From contig JANYGY010000085.1 in the NCBI GenBank assembly GCA_025362255.1, forward strand, positions 1 through 9,943: DNA of 9,943 bases. The letters are read 5' to 3'. The notes under the pieces were generated by a model, which searched no databases, was not told the origin of the DNA, and was given only the letters and a program-made list of their open reading frames with translations. Position numbers and translations under genes: made by a program. Positions within the stretch are counted from its first letter, which is position 1. Every line of letters begins with the position of its first letter. This DNA is from Planctomycetales bacterium. Lineage in GTDB: Bacteria; Planctomycetota; UBA11346. Of this stretch, positions 6,005-9,943 are shown in pieces.

Positions 6005-6406
6005 ATGAACACTGATTCCGCCGCCGCTGCTGCCTCGCCGAATGAGGCTCATTGCCTAGTGGTGGCGATCCTCAAGGACACCGGCGCGGTCGATCAGCTG
6101 CTTGGCCATTTCGCGACCAATGGCGTGCGTGGCGCGACGGTACTCGATGGACGCGGCATGGCTGAGCACCTCTCGGCGCATCTCAGCCTGTTTGCCGGAT
6201 TCAAATCGGCGTTCACCGCGGTGGGTCACAGCCAAGTGGTGTTGACCGTGATCGCAGCGACGAGGCGCGCTGACGTCTTGGCGCTGATCGCTGACGTCGG
6301 CGGCTTGGCACAGCCAGGCACCGGCATCGCGTTCGCCATCGAACTCGCCGGAGTCGTCGGCCTGGCGCCGGCGCTCACCCCGCTCATTGCAGATCAAAGC
6401 CCGTAA
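6005..6406 (+). CDS. PII-like small signalling protein
   Basis: This 133-residue protein resembles small PII-like (ferredoxin-fold trimer) regulators rather than classical GlnB/GlnK. Its pattern is a first strand CLVVAILKD (17-25), the GVRGATVLDGRGM segment (40-52) where PII proteins pass from alpha-1 to the second strand and T-loop, SLFAGFKSAF (61-70), QVVLTVIA (77-84), and PGTGIAFAIELAGVVGLA (104-121), the typical last strands. No uridylylation Tyr is evident. Such proteins usually bind nucleotides and control a partner, often a membrane transporter encoded next door. Here the next gene starts 1 bp after the stop and encodes an antiporter-like protein. ATG 6005 is chosen; an in-frame GTG at 5984 would add seven residues and falls inside the divergent inverted repeat. 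No clear Shine-Dalgarno precedes either start. Confidence 0.7.
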   Translation: MNTDSAAAAASPNEAHCLVVAILKDTGAVDQLLGHFATNGVRGATVLDGRGMAEHLSAHLSLFAGFKSAFTAVGHSQVVLTVIAATRRADVLALIADVGGLAQPGTGIAFAIELAGVVGLAPALTPLIADQSP

Positions 6407-6407
6407 C

Positions 6408-7709
6408 ATGACCGCGCCGGGCTCCTCGCTCGATACCTTGGTGCTGCTCTTGGTCGGCGGCGGATTGGCCCTCGGCCTGCCCCATGTCACGGCGCGCAGC
6501 CGACGGCGCTTCTGGCATCCGTGGATCAACACCGGACTGCTCCCCTTGCTGCTCGGGATCATGATCGGACCCGCCGGTCCTTTGGGCGTTCATGGTGATG
6601 GCGGCTGGTTGTCGCGCGCGACCGCCGACGCGTTGAAACCGTTTCTCGCGGTCGCCCTGGCGGCGGCAGGAGTGGTGCTCGGGACGCAATTGCGACCTGC
6701 GTATCTAGCGGCAGCGGGACGCGAATTCCTGTGGCGCGAAAGCCGTCGAGCGTTGACCACCTTCGTCGTCGTGGCCATGCCGGCGGCGGCGGTGGCGTGG
6801 TGGTTGCTTCCCCGCGATGGGCCCTTGGCCGGGACCTGGGCGGCAGTCGCGATCGGGGGCGTCGCCGGGGCGGCGGCAGTCGTCACCAGTCAACGTCTGC
6901 CGTCAGCGGCCACCCATCATCCCGCCCAGCGACTGATCATTGGGCACGTGGTGCCCGCCGGCTGGTGGAATCTGCTCGCCTGCCTCTTGAGTGCGTTTGC
7001 CCTGGGCATCGGTGATCATCCTGGACAAGGCTTGAACGGCCTGCTGCTGGCGCTGGTTCTGCCGGCGATCCTCGGGCTGCTGCTGGGCCGCACGGCGACC
7101 ACCGCGCCCTCGTCGACCGAAGCGTTAGTGCTGCTGCCCGCGGTGGTCGCCTTGGCCGGCGGCTTGGCCCTGGCCCTGGGCGGTGCGCCGTTGCTGACCG
7201 GCATGGTCGTGGGCGCGATGCTGGTCAACGCCGGCGGCGGTCGGGTGGTGCTGGTCGAACGGGCGATGGATGAACTGGAACAACCGATCGCGATGGCCGC
7301 CGGCCTGCTTGCCGGGCTGTGCTTGGAATCCACCGCGATCCCGATGGTCGCTTGGCTCATGGTGCTGGTGATCCCGCTGCGCTGGCTGCTGCGCGGCTCG
7401 CGCTGGGGCGGGCGCATTGCCGGCAGTCCCACCCGCCCTGACGTTGCATCCTGGCGCGCGCGCCTCCTCGCGCCCGCGGGGGCGAGCGGGGTGCTGCTGA
7501 TCGCCGGAGCCTCGATCGCACCGGCCCCGTTGCCGGCCCTGGTGATTCCGCTGACGGTCGCTTTTGCCCTTGGCACCCTACTTTCAGAAATGCGGGCAGA
7601 GGTGGGTCGCCTGGAAAAAAATGAACCCGCGAGCAGAGGTGTCGGCCAGGGCGAGCGGGCACCCGAACCTGGGCGGGCCGCCCAGGTCACGACACCTCAG
7701 CGCGCATGA
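6408..7709 (+). CDS. CPA-type antiporter-like membrane protein, degenerate
   Basis: This 433-residue, very hydrophobic inner-membrane protein has about ten to twelve likely membrane spans and a hydrophilic C-terminal tail (about 395-433). It follows the Na+/H+ exchanger (CPA2/Kef) layout: LPLLLGIMIGPAGPLG (45-60), FLAVALAAAGVVLGTQLRP (79-97), GGVAGAAAVVTSQRLPS (150-166), LLTGMVVGAMLVN (262-274), MAAGLLAGLCLES (296-308) and LLAPAGASGVLLIAG (353-367). In the span where such transporters carry their ion-binding Asp, this protein reads HVVPAGWWNLLA (180-191), with no acidic residue. It may therefore be a non-exchanging partner or a divergent transporter. ATG 6408 is preferred, 1 bp after the PII-like stop; a TTG at 6387 is the alternative. 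Its stop overlaps the next start (ATGA, 7706-7709), which argues for coupled synthesis and perhaps a heteromeric pair. Confidence 0.72.
   Translation: MTAPGSSLDTLVLLLVGGGLALGLPHVTARSRRRFWHPWINTGLLPLLLGIMIGPAGPLGVHGDGGWLSRATADALKPFLAVALAAAGVVLGTQLRPAYLAAAGREFLWRESRRALTTFVVVAMPAAAVAWWLLPRDGPLAGTWAAVAIGGVAGAAAVVTSQRLPSAATHHPAQRLIIGHVVPAGWWNLLACLLSAFALGIGDHPGQGLNGLLLALVLPAILGLLLGRTATTAPSSTEALVLLPAVVALAGGLALALGGAPLLTGMVVGAMLVNAGGGRVVLVERAMDELEQPIAMAAGLLAGLCLESTAIPMVAWLMVLVIPLRWLLRGSRWGGRIAGSPTRPDVASWRARLLAPAGASGVLLIAGASIAPAPLPALVIPLTVAFALGTLLSEMRAEVGRLEKNEPASRGVGQGERAPEPGRAAQVTTPQRA
7614..7624 (+). other. A7 run followed by a -1 frame stop near the end of the antiporter-like gene
   Basis: Seven adenines (7615-7621) fall on codons 403-405 as GAA-AAA-AAT, giving the heptamer A-AAA-AAT in the correct phase for -1 slippage. 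A TGA lies in the -1 frame at 7622-7624. A slip would remove the charged 28-residue tail and end translation 82 bp before the next start. There is no visible downstream stimulator, so the site is only a possibility. Confidence 0.3.
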
Positions 7710-9175
7710 TCACCCATTCGCAGATCTACCGGCGGACGATTGCCGCGCAGACCGCAGCCACTCCGCCGTGGTGGCGTCGGCTGACGCCACCGTTGATCGC
7801 CTTGGTGATGGCTGGTGCAAGCCTCGCGCTGCTGATGCAGGTGGCCCGCAGCAATGGCCTCACTGGCAGCAATGGCATCACCGCCAGCCCTGGCAGTCCA
7901 GCCGCGGTACAGCTCATCCTGGTCGGCATGGTGCTGGTCAGCGGGGCTTTTGCCGGGCGCTGTGCCGAAGCGCTCAAACTGCCGCGATTGACCGGCTATC
8001 TGCTGGCTGGGGTCGCTTTGAGCCCAAGCGTGTGGGAACTGCTCGGCGCGCCGGATCTGCTCATTCCCCGCAGCAGTCTGGCGACCTTGGATCCGGCCAA
8101 CGATCTGGCCGTCGGCGTCATTGCTTTGATGGCCGGCGCCGAAATCGAAGCGCGCTGGTTGCGCCAACGCCTGCGCACGCTGCTCAAGATCGCCGGCGCG
8201 GAAACTCTGCTCGTCCCGAGTTTGCTCTTGGGGTGCCTCTTGCTGCTGCCGGGGATCCCGTTCATGCCACCGGGCACGTCCGGGTTGACCGTGACCGGCG
8301 TGCTGATCGCGGCCTTGGCCGCGATCATGCTACTGCCCAACGGGCCGACCGTGGTCATCACCGTGATCAAGGAAACGGGCGCCAGTGGGCCGCTGACGCG
8401 CATGCTGATGGGGGCTTCGGTGGTCCTCGATGCGGGGGTCATCCTGCTTTTTTCGGTAGTGACGACCTTGCTCGATCTGGCGGCTGGCGGCCATCTCGCG
8501 GGCGCCTTGCTCGATACCGGAGCGCTCTTCGGCGCGGTGGGCGCGGTGCTTGCCGGCCTCGGTTCGTCGGTGGTCCTGGGCCTGGCGATCGGCTGGGGAC
8601 TGCGCCGCTACGCTGAGCACACCGAGCACCGTCTCGGCTGGTTGGTGCTCGGGCTGGCCTTGGCGGTCGCCGCACTGGGAGTCCACGCCGGGGTCAAGCC
8701 GCTGTTCTGCCTGCTCACTGCGGGGTTCGCGTTCGGCAATTTGCCGTCTGCTGATCCGGGGCGCGTCGAAGCCGCCCGTCAGCGTCTGCGCGCCACCCTG
8801 GCCCAGGTCGGCATGCCGGTTTTCGTGGTCTTCTTCACCGCCGCAGGTTTGCACATCGATTTGACTGCGCTGGCCAGCGGCTGGGTGCTGGTGCTGGTGC
8901 TGCTGGTGGTGCGCGACGGCGCGATCATCGCCGCGGTTCGCGTGGCTACGCGGGGTCCCGAGGTCGAACCCGCGGTGCGTCGATCGCTGTGGCTGGGCAT
9001 GGTGTCGCAAGCCGGCGTCACTCTCGCGCTCGCCCAGATCGTGCGCGTGCGCTATCCCGGGTGGGGCGACATCCTCGCGACGTTCATCGTCGCGATGGTC
9101 ACGCTCCATGAACTGTGGGTCCCGGTCGCCTTGAGCTGGGCGCTGCGCCGCGAAGGCGAAGTGCCGAACTCTTGA
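7706..9175 (+). CDS. CPA2-type cation:proton antiporter (Na+/H+ exchanger domain)
   Basis: This 489-residue inner-membrane protein has an extra N-terminal span (about 28-46) and a short Ser/Gly/Pro loop (49-66), then the Na+/H+ exchanger domain. Recognisable elements are LPRLTGYLLAGVALSPSVW (92-110), LAVGVIALMAGAEIEARWL (134-152), NGPTVVITVIKETG (212-225), MGASVVLDAGVILLFSVV (235-252), where Asp242 sits at the expected ion-binding position, FFTAAGLHIDL (376-386) and GMVSQAGVTLALAQIV (431-446), with the conserved Gln435. It should exchange K+ or Na+ for H+ across the membrane; the ion cannot be told from sequence. No RCK/TrkA-N domain follows, so gating may fall to the PII-like protein two genes upstream. 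The start ATG lies in a 4-bp overlap with the preceding stop. The protein is about the length of a transporter domain alone. Confidence 0.85.
   Translation: MITHSQIYRRTIAAQTAATPPWWRRLTPPLIALVMAGASLALLMQVARSNGLTGSNGITASPGSPAAVQLILVGMVLVSGAFAGRCAEALKLPRLTGYLLAGVALSPSVWELLGAPDLLIPRSSLATLDPANDLAVGVIALMAGAEIEARWLRQRLRTLLKIAGAETLLVPSLLLGCLLLLPGIPFMPPGTSGLTVTGVLIAALAAIMLLPNGPTVVITVIKETGASGPLTRMLMGASVVLDAGVILLFSVVTTLLDLAAGGHLAGALLDTGALFGAVGAVLAGLGSSVVLGLAIGWGLRRYAEHTEHRLGWLVLGLALAVAALGVHAGVKPLFCLLTAGFAFGNLPSADPGRVEAARQRLRATLAQVGMPVFVVFFTAAGLHIDLTALASGWVLVLVLLVVRDGAIIAAVRVATRGPEVEPAVRRSLWLGMVSQAGVTLALAQIVRVRYPGWGDILATFIVAMVTLHELWVPVALSWALRREGEVPNS
7848..7883 (+). repeat. 18-bp in-frame tandem duplication in the antiporter gene
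   Basis: Two 18-bp units starting GCAGCAATGGC (7848 and 7866) differ at a few bases and encode SNGLTG and SNGITA. A degraded third unit encodes SPGSPA. The repeat falls in the hydrophilic loop (residues 49-66) between the first two membrane spans, where length changes would be tolerated. Confidence 0.7.
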
Positions 9176-9183
9176 GCGGTGAA

Positions 9184-9205
9184 AGAGCCGTGAGAGAGTC
9201 GTGAC
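9184..9205. repeat. Degenerate 11-bp tandem repeat upstream of queC
   Basis: AGAGCCGTGAG (9184-9194) is followed by AGAGTCGTGAC (9195-9205), two bases different. It lies in the 74-bp gap between the antiporter stop (9175) and queC. I see no preQ1 riboswitch, no convincing promoter and no terminator in this gap; the only promoter-like trace is TTGCCC at 9209-9214 without a good partner. Confidence 0.4.
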
Positions 9206-9249
9206 GATTTGCCCGTTCATCGATTGCTGACTCCGAATACGGTGCCGCA

Positions 9250-9942
9250 ATGAGCGCAGTCGTCCTATTTTCTGGTGGCCAAGACTCGACGACTTGCCTC
9301 GCCTGGGCCCAGGCACGCTGGTCGAATGTGCAGTGCGTGGCGATCGATTACGGCCAACGCCACATCATCGAATTGGATTGCGCGCGGAAGGTCGCCACGG
9401 CCGCCGGGGTCAACCTCGCGATCGTCCCGTGCGACAGCTTGCGTGCCCTCGGCGGCAGTTCGTTGACCGGGACCTTGACCGTGCCCAGCGGCGTACCCGC
9501 AGCGGGCATCATTCCGAATACGTTCGTCCCTGGCCGCAATCTGATGTTCCTGACCATTGCCGCGGCGTTCGCCTTTCAGCGCGGCATCACCGAACTGGTC
9601 ACCGGCGTCTGCCAGACGGATTTCAGCGGCTATCCCGATTGCCGAGCTGACACCATGACCGCCTTGCAGGCTGCCCTGCGCGCCGGCATGGACTCACCCT
9701 TCACGATCCACACGCCGCTGATGTTCTTGACCAAGGCGCAATCGGTGCTGCTGATGCGTGAGCTCGGCCGGCTCGACCTGCTGGCCCTGACCCACACCTG
9801 CTACAACGGAAAAATCCCCCCCTGCGGCATTTGCCCGGCCTGCCTGCTGCGCGCCAAAGGCTTTGCCGAGGCCGGTCTCGCTGATCCGCTGATTGCGGCT
9901 TCACTGGGCCCAGCAGAGCCACCGGCCGCGCCCAGCCGGTGA
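9250..9942 (+). CDS. queC: QueC, 7-cyano-7-deazaguanine synthase
   Basis: This 230-residue cytoplasmic enzyme converts 7-carboxy-7-deazaguanine to preQ0 with ATP and ammonia, a step on the way to queuosine in tRNA and to 7-deazaguanine DNA modifications. The ATP PP-loop is SGGQDSTTC (8-16) near the N-terminus. Further family motifs are AIDYGQRHIIEL (31-42), PNTFVPGRNLMFL (89-101), TGVCQTDFSGYPDCR (117-131) and FTIHTPLMFLTKAQ (151-164). The zinc site is Cys-x7-Cys-x2-Cys-x2-Cys in CYNGKIPPCGICPACLLRAKGF. Length fits the family, and the gene is complete, with TGA at 9940-9942. The ATG at 9250 has only a weak GGTG ahead of it. No queD, queE or queF is within view; the gene may stand alone or lead an operon continuing to the right. 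Confidence 0.95.
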   Translation: MSAVVLFSGGQDSTTCLAWAQARWSNVQCVAIDYGQRHIIELDCARKVATAAGVNLAIVPCDSLRALGGSSLTGTLTVPSGVPAAGIIPNTFVPGRNLMFLTIAAAFAFQRGITELVTGVCQTDFSGYPDCRADTMTALQAALRAGMDSPFTIHTPLMFLTKAQSVLLMRELGRLDLLALTHTCYNGKIPPCGICPACLLRAKGFAEAGLADPLIAASLGPAEPPAAPSR

Positions 9943-9943
9943 T

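Noticed and set aside
7564..8616. 350-residue plus-strand open frame across the antiporter junction
   Set aside because: Arg/His/Gly-rich shadow of two strongly supported membrane genes; no motif.
9176..9249. preQ1 riboswitch ahead of queC
   Set aside because: No recognisable aptamer hairpin with an A-rich tail in this 74-bp gap.
8330..9316. 328-residue minus-strand open frame
   Set aside because: Antisense of the antiporter and queC start, with His/Gln/Arg-rich composition typical of a high-GC shadow frame.

Overview
The window is high-GC bacterial DNA, roughly 60-65% by eye. It is densely coding, with genes in three blocks: plus strand (1-1936), minus strand (1999-5957) and plus strand again (6005-9942). 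No rRNA, tRNA, CRISPR array, transposase or phage gene is visible. The ThiD2-ThiE fusion, the HDOD protein and the sialate-esterase-like domain on a lipoprotein would fit a Planctomycetota/Verrucomicrobiota-type organism. That placement is a low-confidence inference, because no marker gene settles it.

Block 1 (1-1936) is a tightly overlapping plus-strand cluster. It holds the C-terminal part of an AI-2E-family membrane permease that enters from the left edge, a bifunctional thiamin enzyme (ThiD2-type HMP-phosphate kinase fused to thiamine-phosphate synthase, starting at a GTG inside the permease stop), and an 88-residue membrane protein overlapping the enzyme's 3' end. The 62-bp convergent junction that follows is mostly four copies of a 14-bp tandem repeat, and the last copy contains the stop codon of the opposing gene.

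Block 2 (minus strand, read right to left) holds an RlmN/Cfr-family radical SAM RNA methyltransferase, an HDOD signalling protein, and a lipoprotein alpha/beta-hydrolase with a C-terminal beta-sandwich that looks carbohydrate-binding. Between rlmN and the HDOD gene lies a repeat-rich, less GC-rich 270-bp spacer. Its repeats run into the end of rlmN, adding a duplicated peptide tail and supplying the stop codon.

Block 3 (plus strand) diverges from rlmN across only 47 bp. It begins with a compact three-gene unit: a small PII-like protein, a degenerate CPA-type antiporter-like membrane protein, and a more canonical CPA2-type cation:proton antiporter. Spacing is 1 bp, then a 4-bp ATGA overlap. 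By analogy with other PII-like proteins encoded beside transporters, the small protein probably regulates the antiporter pair. This is the best candidate for an under-described system here. The window ends with a complete queC for queuosine/7-deazaguanine synthesis.
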